Positions 51,855-60,062 of a stretch of 64,000 bases of DNA are shown one piece after another (positions within the stretch are counted from its first letter, which is position 1; each line of letters opens with the position of its first letter). Source of the DNA: Thiothrix phosphatis (lineage in GTDB: Bacteria > Pseudomonadota > Gammaproteobacteria > Thiotrichales > Thiotrichaceae); the NCBI RefSeq assembly GCF_035668035.1, contig NZ_JAYMYJ010000094.1, forward strand, positions 1-64,000. The letters are read 5' to 3'. A model generated the notes under the pieces. It saw only the letters and a list, made by a program, of their open reading frames with translations. It searched no databases and was not told the origin of the DNA. The position numbers and the translations under genes are program-made.

Positions 51855-53608
51855 GACAAATGCGCCTCCGCATCGTCGCGGTGGGTCAACTTGCGGGTAG
51901 TGGCTAGGGCGGCGTCCAGATTGAAGAACGGCTCATAATCCTGATGCAGCAAGCGTTCCTCGCAGACTTCCGGGAATTTCGCCAGCAAATCCAGCAGCGG
52001 GTTGGCGGCGGTTTGCCCCAAGCCGCAATGCGAACGCCGTTTCACCAGTTTGCCCAGCCGCACCATTTCCTCACGGTCGTAAGGCGTGCCATGCACGGAG
52101 GCGATCTTGTCGAGGTAGGTGCGCAACAAGGGCGTGCCCACCCGGCAAGGGGTGCAGAAGCCGCAGCTTTCATGGGCGAAGAAATGGGTGAAATTGCGCA
52201 CCACCGCCAGCAAATCGCGCTCGGCACCGTAGATCATGATGGAGCCGCCGGTTGCCAGGTCTTCAAACGCCAGCTTGCGCCCGAATTCTGCCCGGTTCAC
52301 CAGCGTGCCGGAAGGCCCGCCGACTTGCACGGCGTGCGCATCCTGCCCGCCACAAGCTTCCAGCAGGGTTTGCAAGGTGATGCCAAATGGGAATTCGTAG
52401 ATGCCGGGGGCGGTGCAATCGCCACTGACGCTGAGGATTTTGGTGCCAGCGGACGGCTCCGTGCCGTGGTCGCGGAACCATTGCCCGCCCTGTACCGCAA
52501 GGTGGGTGGCGACCAGCAGGGTTTCCACATTGTCCACCACCGTTGGTTGCCCTTGATAGCCGTGGGTGACGGGGAACGGCGGGCGCACCCGTGTGACGCC
52601 GCGTTTTTCTTCCAGCGATTCCAGCAGGGCGGATTCTTCGCCGCAGATATACGCGCCAGCCCCCAGCACAATGCTGATGTCGAAGTTGAAACCGGGCTGG
52701 TTGAGGATGTTTTCACCCAACTGATTGGCGGCTCGCATCTCGGCCAAAGTGGCTTCCAACTGCGGCACGAGGTAACGGTATTCGCCACGCAGGTAGAGGA
52801 ATCCCTGCCGCGCCTTGATGACCCAGGCGCACAAGGCCATGCCTTCAAACACTTGTTGTGCATAGCGGGTCAGCAGCACGCGGTCTTTGAAGGTGCCGGG
52901 TTCGCCTTCGTCGGCATTGCACACCACGTAATGCTCCGGTGCGGCGGCGTCGCGGCACAACTGCCATTTCAGCGCGGTGGGGAAACCGGCACCGCCCCGC
53001 CCACGCAAACCGGATTGCTTGATTTCAGCCAGAAAGGGCGCTTCGCCTGTTTGCAGGGCGGCACGTAACCCAGCGCCTGCGGGCAAGTCGTCGTTCAGCA
53101 GCAAGCCTGCCTGACGGATATGGTCTTGCACCGCAAACCAATCCGCAGGCCAGGAAGCGAGTGGCGCGCCTGCATTGATGGCTTGCGCCAAGGCGGGCAA
53201 CTGTGCGGCGCTCAGGCTGACCAATGGGATGCCATTCACTAGCGCAGATGCACCATGGTCACACATGCCCACGCACGAAGTCTGGTCAATGCTGACCATG
53301 CCATCTGCACGGGTAATGCCCGGTGTGACGTTCAGCAAGCCGCACAGCTGTTCCATGAGTGACAAATCACCGCAGCTGGTGCAATTGCTGAACAATATAT
53401 TGAATTGCCCACGCGGGGCGCGGTGGAAAAAGCTGTAGAAATCAATGACCTCCTCCACCTTGCTGATGGGGAAGCCCAGCTCGGCGGCCAGTGGGGCGAT
53501 TAGCTCAGGAGGAATGTGTTGGTGACAGTTCTGCAATTCATGCAGGCGATGAAGCAAATGGTCAGCAATCTGCTGCTTTGCTGGTGAGGGTAACGGTTCT
53601 ACTTGCAT
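51851..53608 (-). CDS. hoxF: NAD-reducing hydrogenase diaphorase subunit HoxF
   Basis: A 585-residue fusion of a NuoE-like [2Fe-2S] domain (residues 1-150; NCTSCGD, SCVGMCDHG) with a NuoF-like FMN/NAD domain (GRGGAGFPTALKW, CNADEGEPGTFKDR, GAGAYICGEESAL) and a C-terminal [4Fe-4S] motif (ESCGFCTPCRVGT). First gene of the hoxFUYHW operon; a -10-like TATACT lies about 35 bases upstream without a clear -35. HoxE and HoxI are not encoded separately. Confidence 0.96.
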   Translation of the reverse strand: MQVEPLPSPAKQQIADHLLHRLHELQNCHQHIPPELIAPLAAELGFPISKVEEVIDFYSFFHRAPRGQFNILFSNCTSCGDLSLMEQLCGLLNVTPGITRADGMVSIDQTSCVGMCDHGASALVNGIPLVSLSAAQLPALAQAINAGAPLASWPADWFAVQDHIRQAGLLLNDDLPAGAGLRAALQTGEAPFLAEIKQSGLRGRGGAGFPTALKWQLCRDAAAPEHYVVCNADEGEPGTFKDRVLLTRYAQQVFEGMALCAWVIKARQGFLYLRGEYRYLVPQLEATLAEMRAANQLGENILNQPGFNFDISIVLGAGAYICGEESALLESLEEKRGVTRVRPPFPVTHGYQGQPTVVDNVETLLVATHLAVQGGQWFRDHGTEPSAGTKILSVSGDCTAPGIYEFPFGITLQTLLEACGGQDAHAVQVGGPSGTLVNRAEFGRKLAFEDLATGGSIMIYGAERDLLAVVRNFTHFFAHESCGFCTPCRVGTPLLRTYLDKIASVHGTPYDREEMVRLGKLVKRRSHCGLGQTAANPLLDLLAKFPEVCEERLLHQDYEPFFNLDAALATTRKLTHRDDAEAHLS

Positions 53609-53889
53609 AATACTTTCGCAACCACGTTGTTTTATTTAGCCTCAGTATAGCATTTTTGTTGCGCCTGCCCACTTCACATTCACGTTCATAACCTATGGCA
53701 TTCCCGAAGGGGCGCTCAGGAGTGGGTAGGTTCCGCGTCGTGGCCTGGGTGTGCGCGCGAGTTTCCAGTTTGGTTTAACCCAACTGCAATTGTCATTCGG
53801 GAACTAGCGTGCCAACATTCCCCGTGCTGCAATGTGATGCAGTTTTTTGCAGTAATGACCAACAATTCAACTTTTATTGGGGATCGATC

Positions 53890-54330
53890 ATGGGGATGAC
53901 TTACTGGCTCAATGTGCGTGATGGCGATGTGATTGAAAGCGAAGAACGGGACCTTTCCTATACCTGCAAGGCGACGGATACGCTGGACAGGTTATGTGTT
54001 GAGCTTGGTGTGCTGGCGGTCAGTGAATTCGTCGACGGCACCGAAATGGGCCTGGAGTACGAGGACGAGCCGGATTTCACCGATGCCGATGAAGCGCTTT
54101 ACGCGGAAGGCAAGCGCCCCTATCCGCTGGACGAGATGCGCTGGTGCGACGCCAAAACGGGCTTGGAGACATTCCGCAGTTTGCAAGCCCAACTGGATGA
54201 AAACCCCGAAAGCTTCGAACTGGATGCTGACGACCTGGAAATGTTGGCGGAGGAGCTTGACGAAATCCTCGAACAACTGGAGCAGGCCGAGATGCAGGGC
54301 CAAACCTTCCACCTGGAGCTGCTGGCGTGA
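53890..54330 (+). CDS. acidic hypothetical protein
   Basis: A 146-residue soluble protein of unknown family, strongly acidic, particularly in the C-terminal half where Asp/Glu/Leu helices prevail (ELDADDLEMLAEELDEILEQLEQ). It begins MGMTYWLNVRDGDVIESEERD. The ATG at 53890 follows GGGGATC; a longer frame to 53809 is less likely. It lies divergent from hoxF but nothing links it to the hydrogenase. Confidence 0.75.
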   Translation: MGMTYWLNVRDGDVIESEERDLSYTCKATDTLDRLCVELGVLAVSEFVDGTEMGLEYEDEPDFTDADEALYAEGKRPYPLDEMRWCDAKTGLETFRSLQAQLDENPESFELDADDLEMLAEELDEILEQLEQAEMQGQTFHLELLA

Positions 54331-54390
54331 CCTCCGCCAACCAGACGGGAAAAATTCCGCCGGAACGCTTCTGGCCCGCCTCGGCAGTGG

Positions 54391-54396
54391 TATACT
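54391..54396 (+). promoter_or_regulatory. extended -10 promoter of the rsgA leader
   Basis: TATACT is preceded by TGG, which makes a good extended -10; a weak -35 (TTCTGG, 54369-54374) lies 16 bases upstream. Transcription from about 54403 would give a 220-base leader before rsgA. Confidence 0.45.
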
Positions 54397-54434
54397 GGCT
54401 CCATTCCCATTCCAGCGATGCAGGAGGTATTTCA

Positions 54435-54479
54435 ATGATTGTTTCCCACCCTTCACAGGCCGCACAAAAGCCAGTTTAA
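54435..54479 (+). CDS. 14-residue leader peptide ORF upstream of rsgA
   Basis: A perfect AGGAGG (54422-54427) precedes an ATG and 14 codons (MIVSHPSQAAQKPV), then TAA. It has a better ribosome site than rsgA itself. Downstream of it the leader RNA can form competing stems (54502-54591). This is the arrangement of a translational attenuator. No known leader peptide comes to mind. Confidence 0.5.
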   Translation: MIVSHPSQAAQKPV

Positions 54480-54501
54480 AGGCTTGCCCGACATTCCTGC
54501 T

Positions 54502-54591
54502 GGAATCCGCACCCGCCTTTGACCTTTTGTCCCGGCCTGCGCCGGGATTCCGCCGAATCCCAATGGCTTGCGCCTGAATCCGGACGCAAGC
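54502..54591 (+). promoter_or_regulatory. structured rsgA leader with mutually exclusive hairpins
   Basis: Four pairings are possible. TCCCGGC/GCCGGGA (54530-54547) and GGGATTC/GAATCCC (54544-54561) share four bases and exclude each other. GGAATCC (54502-54508) can also pair with GGATTCC (54545-54551). A further stem GCTTGCG/CGCAAGC lies at 54566-54591, just before the rsgA ribosome site. Confidence 0.45.
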
Positions 54592-54622
54592 GCTTCCGTA
54601 TTGCTTATTGGGAATCACCATC

Positions 54623-55693
54623 ATGTCTATCACTTCCCTCCACGCTTTGGGATGGAGCCACTTTTTTCAAGCACAACTGACCCTGGAAACGTTTGAATCG
54701 ACCTTGCCTTTCCGGGTGGCGTCGGTGCAGCGCAACCTGCTCGAATGCCTCGGCTTTGACACGCAAGGCCAACTACAGCGCCTTGCGCTTGCCACGTATC
54801 CGTGGCGGCAGGTTGCCCCCGAACAGCATCCAACCGTCGGTGACTGGCTGCTGCTGGACAAAAACCTGGAACCGCTGCAACTGCTGGAACGGAAAACGCT
54901 CATCCAGCGCCGTAGTGCAGGCCGCGAATCCGGCTTGCAACTGATTGCCGCCAATATCGACACCTTGCTGGTGGTGAGTTCCTGCAATGAGGAATTCAAC
55001 CTCAACCGCATCGAACGCTACCTGGCCCTGGCCGCTGAAGCGGGCATCGGCGCTGTCGTCGCATTGACCAAAAAGGATTTGTGCCCGGACACCTCGCCCT
55101 ATCTGGAGGCGTTGCACCACAACCACCCTGGCCTGCCGGTGGAGACGGTCAATGCGACCGCTGCGCAAGACGTTGCGCGGCTGGCGATGTGGTGCGCCAG
55201 CGGCCAGACCATCGCCTTGCTGGGTTCATCCGGCGTGGGCAAATCCACCCTCACCAACAGCCTGACGGGCGAATATGGGCAGGAAACCGCCCCCATCCGC
55301 GCCAAAGACAGCAAAGGCCGCCACACCACCACCTCCAGAAGCCTGCATCCGCTGCCGGGCGGCGGCGTCCTGCTGGATACGCCGGGGATGCGGGAATTGC
55401 AGATGGTTGATTGCGAAGCAGGCGTCCAGTCGGTTTTCGCCGATGTCGCGCAACTGGCGGCGCAATGCCGGTTTCATGATTGCCAGCATGTGACCGAACC
55501 CGGCTGTGCCGTCCGGGGGGCGCTGGAAAGCGGTAGGTTGGAACAGCGGCGGCTCGACAATTACCGCAAGCTGCTGGCGGAACAGGCGCACAACAGCGGT
55601 TCGGTGGCGGAGAAACGCCAGCAGGAACGGGCGCTGGGACGTTTCTACAAGCAAGCCAAGGAAAGCCACCGCCGCTTCAAACCCCAGGAATAA
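54623..55693 (+). CDS. rsgA: ribosome small subunit-dependent GTPase A
   Basis: A 356-residue circularly permuted GTPase: OB-fold N-terminus, then TKKDL (G4), GSSGVGKSTL (G1), DTPGMREL (G3) and a C-terminal zinc knuckle (CRFHDCQHVTEPGCAV). RsgA assists late 30S maturation. The ATG at 54623 has only a weak ribosome site, and a long structured leader precedes it. The sequence resembles the secondary RsgA-like proteins of many genomes; whether another copy exists cannot be told from this window. Confidence 0.92.
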   Translation: MSITSLHALGWSHFFQAQLTLETFESTLPFRVASVQRNLLECLGFDTQGQLQRLALATYPWRQVAPEQHPTVGDWLLLDKNLEPLQLLERKTLIQRRSAGRESGLQLIAANIDTLLVVSSCNEEFNLNRIERYLALAAEAGIGAVVALTKKDLCPDTSPYLEALHHNHPGLPVETVNATAAQDVARLAMWCASGQTIALLGSSGVGKSTLTNSLTGEYGQETAPIRAKDSKGRHTTTSRSLHPLPGGGVLLDTPGMRELQMVDCEAGVQSVFADVAQLAAQCRFHDCQHVTEPGCAVRGALESGRLEQRRLDNYRKLLAEQAHNSGSVAEKRQQERALGRFYKQAKESHRRFKPQE

Positions 55694-55714
55694 GCGCCGG
55701 TTGGGCGGTTGCGC

Positions 55715-56989
55715 TTAGGGCGGCGGCATTGGCCGGAAATGGTGCGTCCCATCCCGGCGCAACTGCCCGACCAGGCCGAACTCCCAATCCAAGTAGGCCT
55801 GCATGGTTTCCGGCGAGGCGTCGACGCCTTCATAAGGGCGCTGGTAGCGCCGGATGGGCGTGACTGTCTGGCGCGCCCGGACGTATTCCGGCGGATAACC
55901 GGCTGCGGAAAAATCCGCAGCCGTCAACCCATCCACCACATACGTTTCCCACGCCATCTGCGCCAACCAGGAGGCGGTCATATTGGCGCGTGCGCCGTCG
56001 TCATCCACCAGCACGATGCGTGCACCGCGCACCGGGGCGTACATTTCGGTTTCCTGCACCAGTTGCCCGCCGGGAACAGGCAGGAACCCCGGCAAGTGGC
56101 TGCGTTCGTATTCGGCGAAACTGCGCACGTCGAAACAGTAGGTGGTGCGCGCTTGTTGCTCCGCCCAGGCGGACAAATCCCCCTTCCTGGCGCGCCCAAC
56201 ACCCGCACGGTCAGCCACGGCGCGCGCCCGACGGCCAGCGAGTTCGGCGGATGGCGCAGACGTTGTGCCGAAACTGCGCGACTGGCCGTGTTCCAGTTGT
56301 TGTTGCGCCAGTAACCAGCCGATCGCGCCATTGCGCAAGGCGGCGACGGGGTTCGGCAACCCGGCGTTGATGAGCGATTGCGCGCCAATCAGGCTGCGGG
56401 TGCGGCCTGCGCAATTGACAATGATCCGGGTGGATGGGTTTGGCGCCAGGTCAGGCGTGCGCAGCACCACTTCCGCGCCGGGCACGCTGACGCCGGTGGG
56501 AATGCTCATGGTCTGGAACTCATCGAAACGGCGCACATCCACAACCACCATGTCGGCCCCCGCATCGATCATGGCCTTGACTTCCTGCGCGGAAAACGAC
56601 GGCGTATGGCATGCGGCCTCCATCAGCTCGCCGAACGCCTTGCTGGGCACGTTGACATCGATAAAGGTTTCGCCGCCCGCTGCTTTCCACGCCGCCAACC
56701 CGCCCGCGAAGACGGCGACATCGCTGTAACCCAGCGCCAACAAACGTTCGGCAGCCTGTTCCGCCAGCCCTTCGCCGTTGTCGAAGGTGACGATGGGCGC
56801 ATCGCGGCGCGGCAGTTTCGCCCAGGCGTCCAGCTCAAGGCGGGCTAGCGGGAAGTTGGCCGCAAACAGCGGGTGGCCTTCCGCATGGGGCGCTTCTTCG
56901 CGCACATCAAGGAGGGCGATTTCCTCACGATCCAATAACTTTGCGCGGACGTAAGCGTAGTCCCGTGTGGCGTGGCTGGCAGCTTGCAT
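55715..56989 (-). CDS. multi-rhodanese-domain protein
   Basis: A 424-residue protein of four rhodanese-like modules. The ATG at 56989 follows GGAGG. Only the second module has an active-site loop with Cys (VNCAGRTRS); the others have Asp or no Cys at the place (TFDNGEG, VDDDGAR). Such proteins transfer sulfane sulfur or act as scaffolds. It starts 20 bases after the cysteine dioxygenase stop on the same strand, so a role in disposal of cysteine-derived sulfur is likely. Confidence 0.88.
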   Translation of the reverse strand: MQAASHATRDYAYVRAKLLDREEIALLDVREEAPHAEGHPLFAANFPLARLELDAWAKLPRRDAPIVTFDNGEGLAEQAAERLLALGYSDVAVFAGGLAAWKAAGGETFIDVNVPSKAFGELMEAACHTPSFSAQEVKAMIDAGADMVVVDVRRFDEFQTMSIPTGVSVPGAEVVLRTPDLAPNPSTRIIVNCAGRTRSLIGAQSLINAGLPNPVAALRNGAIGWLLAQQQLEHGQSRSFGTTSAPSAELAGRRARAVADRAGVGRARKGDLSAWAEQQARTTYCFDVRSFAEYERSHLPGFLPVPGGQLVQETEMYAPVRGARIVLVDDDGARANMTASWLAQMAWETYVVDGLTAADFSAAGYPPEYVRARQTVTPIRRYQRPYEGVDASPETMQAYLDWEFGLVGQLRRDGTHHFRPMPPP

Positions 56990-57008
56990 GGCGGTTCCCG
57001 CCTCCTGT

Positions 57009-57581
57009 TCATTGCGCACCGTTGGAATACCCTGAGATGAATTCCTTGGCCGGGCCGCCTTCGTGCGGAAACACATGCCGGTTCACCTTGCCGATATTGG
57101 CCCCATAGGCGTGAATGCTGATGGAAACCTGATCATCCAGCGCATTCCTGACCTGATGCACATCGCCGATCGTGGGGGAAACGAATTCGACTGCGCCGGG
57201 TTCAAGCCGGACTTCTTCATCCAATGGGCGGGGGACGCCATTGGCGGCAATTTCGTAATTTTGCGCGACTTCCGCCCCGCGCAGCATGCCGATCACGCCC
57301 CACACGGTGTGGTCGTGGATGGGCGTCTGCTGCCCCGGCCCCCAGACGAAACTGACCACCGAAAAGCGGTCTTGCGGGTCGGCGTACAACAGGTATTGCT
57401 GGTAATACTGCGGGTGCGGTTGGGCGTAGGCGGGGTCTAGCCAGCTGTCTTCCGCGATCAGGGCGCGCATGGCGTCGCCGGTTTTGAGGTGTACGACATG
57501 TCCATTGTGTTCGCTGTCCAGCAGTGCGGTCACGTTGTCCACAAACTGCTGCAACGGCTCAGGCAGGGGATTGTGTTGCAT
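57009..57581 (-). CDS. cysteine dioxygenase
   Basis: A 190-residue cupin of the cysteine dioxygenase type I family, oxidising cysteine to cysteine sulfinate with an Fe(II) held by three histidines: His89 and His91 (PIHDHTVWG) and His142 (VHQVRN). Length fits bacterial enzymes. It is in an operon with the rhodanese gene and divergent from methionine gamma-lyase, with about 60 bases between starts. Confidence 0.92.
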   Translation of the reverse strand: MQHNPLPEPLQQFVDNVTALLDSEHNGHVVHLKTGDAMRALIAEDSWLDPAYAQPHPQYYQQYLLYADPQDRFSVVSFVWGPGQQTPIHDHTVWGVIGMLRGAEVAQNYEIAANGVPRPLDEEVRLEPGAVEFVSPTIGDVHQVRNALDDQVSISIHAYGANIGKVNRHVFPHEGGPAKEFISGYSNGAQ

Positions 57582-57643
57582 CTTGGGGCTCCTCCTTTGC
57601 TACTATCCCTCCACTATATCGGAAATCCGCGTTAGAGGAAGTC

Positions 57644-58843
57644 ATGAGTAAATCTCCAGCACAACAATCGGGTTTCGCCACCCGTGCCATCCATCACGCC
57701 TGGGATGCCTATGCCGGGACTGGCGACCTGAACCCGCCGATACACCTCAGTTCGACCTACACGTTCCCGACCGTGGAAGATGGCGGCAAGCGGTTCGCGG
57801 GCGAACAACAAGGCTTCATCTATTCGCGGGTCGGCAACCCCACCACCGCCCTGCTGGAACAGCGCCTCGCCAATCTGGAAGGCGGTGAGGCCGCACTGGC
57901 GACCGCCTCCGGCATGGGCGCGACCGCTGCATTGCTGTGGAGCCTGCTGCAACCGGGCGATGAAATCATTGCCGACAAAACGCTCTACGGCTGCACTTAC
58001 GCCTTTTTCAATCATGGGCTGACGAAATTTGGCGTCGAAGTCAGGCACATTGACATGACCGACCCCGCCAATCTGGCGGCGGCCATCAGCGCCAAAACCC
58101 GCTTGGTGTTTTTCGAATCGCCCGCCAACCCCAATATGCGGCTGGTGGACATTGCCGCCATTGCAGCAATTGCCCATCAATATGAGCGCTGTCAGGTGGT
58201 GGTCGACAACACGTACTGCACCCCCTTCCTGCAACGTCCGCTGGAGCTGGGGGCGGATTTCGTGGTGCATTCCGCCACCAAATACCTCGGCGGGCATGGC
58301 GACCTGATTGCTGGGGCGATCGTCGGGCCGCAGGAAACGCTGCTCCAGGTGCGTGCCACCGGCATCAAGGACATGACCGGCGCGGTGATGTCGTCGCTGG
58401 ATGCTTTCCTGGTGCTGCGCGGGCTGAAAACCCTCGCCCTGCGGATGGAGCAACATTGCCGGAACGCGCAGGCGTTGGCGGAATTCTTGGCCAGCCATCC
58501 CAAAGTCGAAGCCTGCCATTACCCCGGCCTGCCGGAGTTTCCGCAGTACGCGCTGGCGCAACGCCAGATGGCAAAGCCGGGCGGCATGATCGGTTTTGAA
58601 CTCAAGGGCGGCTTTGCAGCCGGTTGCCGTTTCATGAACGCCTTGAACCTGATCACCCGTGCCGTCAGCCTCGGCGACACGGAAAGCTTGGCGCAGCACC
58701 CCGCCAGCATGACGCATTCCACCTATACGCAGGAAGAGCGGGCGGAACATGACATCAGCGAAGGGCTGGTGCGGCTGTCGGCGGGGTTGGAGGACACCGC
58801 TGACCTGTTGCAGGACGTGGGGCAGGCGCTGGCGGTGGTGTGA
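57644..58843 (+). CDS. megL: methionine gamma-lyase
   Basis: A 399-residue PLP enzyme of the Cys/Met metabolism family. PLP Lys213 lies in SATKYLGGHGD, and the Cys that distinguishes methionine gamma-lyase from cystathionine enzymes is present (Cys117 in LYGCTYAFF). Long stretches match remembered Pseudomonas MGL (FMNALNLITRAVSLGDTESLAQHPA). It splits methionine into methanethiol, 2-oxobutyrate and ammonia. The ATG at 57644 follows AGAGGAAG. Confidence 0.9.
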   Translation: MSKSPAQQSGFATRAIHHAWDAYAGTGDLNPPIHLSSTYTFPTVEDGGKRFAGEQQGFIYSRVGNPTTALLEQRLANLEGGEAALATASGMGATAALLWSLLQPGDEIIADKTLYGCTYAFFNHGLTKFGVEVRHIDMTDPANLAAAISAKTRLVFFESPANPNMRLVDIAAIAAIAHQYERCQVVVDNTYCTPFLQRPLELGADFVVHSATKYLGGHGDLIAGAIVGPQETLLQVRATGIKDMTGAVMSSLDAFLVLRGLKTLALRMEQHCRNAQALAEFLASHPKVEACHYPGLPEFPQYALAQRQMAKPGGMIGFELKGGFAAGCRFMNALNLITRAVSLGDTESLAQHPASMTHSTYTQEERAEHDISEGLVRLSAGLEDTADLLQDVGQALAVV

Positions 58844-59443
58844 TCAGCCGGGCGCGGTCAGTTGCATCGCCGGACGGGTGCGGAAACCGTCATACCATTC
58901 CAGCAGCCGGGGGCAGCCGGATTCGCGCAACAATTGTGGCAGGCGGAAATCCAGATAGCCGACGGCGGCGGCCAGTGCCAATTGCGCCAGGGTGAGGCCG
59001 TCGCCGAGCGTCTCCAGGCGGGTTTCGATGTAGTGCAGGGTGCGGGCGATTTCCGTTTCCCAGCGCGCCATCGCCGCCGGGGAACGCTCCTGCTCCGGGC
59101 GGCTGCGTTGCTCCATCACCAAGTTGTAGGCGGCGTCGGTCATGCCGTCGGCAAGCGCTTCCCAGCGCAATACCGCCAGTTCCGGCAAGGGTTCCTGCGG
59201 AATCAGGTGGGGTTCGGCCAGCCTGTCGAGGTAGCGGCAGATCACCGGGCTGTCGAACACCGTTTCGCCATTGTCCAGCAGCAGGGCGGGCACTTTGCCC
59301 AGCGGGTTGGCCGCCAGCAATTCAGCCGTAGGCTTGCTGACATCCGTCAATACGGTGTCGATGGCGGCATCCAGGCCTTTTTCAATCGCCAGCATCCGCA
59401 CTTTGCGGGCGTAAGGGGACGTGGGGGAGTAAAACAGTTTCAT
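58844..59443 (-). CDS. glutathione S-transferase family protein
   Basis: A 199-residue GST: thioredoxin-like N-terminal domain (MKLFYSPTSPYARKVRMLAIE; Ser at the usual catalytic position, NPLGKVPAL, DSPVICRYLD) and an all-helical C-terminal domain. Similar to YfcG/YibF-like GSTs. Its stop directly abuts the megL stop. A second GST begins at 63576. Confidence 0.9.
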   Translation of the reverse strand: MKLFYSPTSPYARKVRMLAIEKGLDAAIDTVLTDVSKPTAELLAANPLGKVPALLLDNGETVFDSPVICRYLDRLAEPHLIPQEPLPELAVLRWEALADGMTDAAYNLVMEQRSRPEQERSPAAMARWETEIARTLHYIETRLETLGDGLTLAQLALAAAVGYLDFRLPQLLRESGCPRLLEWYDGFRTRPAMQLTAPG

Positions 59444-59666
59444 GGCAGCCTTCTTTGCTGATGCGAAAGGTCGGGTTTGACAGTGTACCAGCAAGCCGTT
59501 TTTGTGAGAGGTTTTATGGCGGAACCACCCCTCCTGTCGTCGCGGCGGCTGACACGGTGTGCGCTGAAGGCTGGATTCAGCATGGGATTCTTGCCGCCAG
59601 CCGCAGGATTCGCGCTAAGATAGCGTCATCAACATTTGGATGGTGCGCTTGCACAAGGAATTATTG

Positions 59667-60032
59667 ATGGCACGCAAGAATCTGTTCGCCTGCATGACCG
59701 CCGCCGCCCTGCTGACGGCAGGCTGCGCCAGCCTTCCGCCCGAGGAGAGGCTCAACCGTGAAATGGCGGGCATCAATGGCAAACCGCCCCTGTTCGTCAA
59801 CGGTTACCGTGACGGCTGCCAAAGTGGGTTGTCGGCGGCTGGCGACCGGGCGTTTGCTTACGCCAAGGACTTAAGCAAGGCCAAAACGCCTGACTACAAA
59901 CTGGGCTGGGAAGACGGCTTCCGGGTATGCCAGTCACGGGAGGCGCAACGCAATAATGACCGCAACAGTTATGACGGATACTCTTACCCGTGGTTGCCGC
60001 GCACCGGCGTCAGCATCGGGGTGACGCTTTAA
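59667..60032 (+). CDS. small lipoprotein
   Basis: A 121-residue protein with a lipoprotein signal: MARKN, a hydrophobic core and the lipobox LTAGC (Cys at residue 21). The mature part has GYRDGCQSGLSAAG and LGWEDGFRVC, two similar GxxxGC/GF motifs and two Cys that may form a disulfide. Family unknown to me. The ATG at 59667 follows AAGGAATT; a longer frame to 59640 is less likely. Confidence 0.8.
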   Translation: MARKNLFACMTAAALLTAGCASLPPEERLNREMAGINGKPPLFVNGYRDGCQSGLSAAGDRAFAYAKDLSKAKTPDYKLGWEDGFRVCQSREAQRNNDRNSYDGYSYPWLPRTGVSIGVTL

Positions 60033-60062
60033 GTGCCAGCACATCCCGCGTCATTTTTGGGC

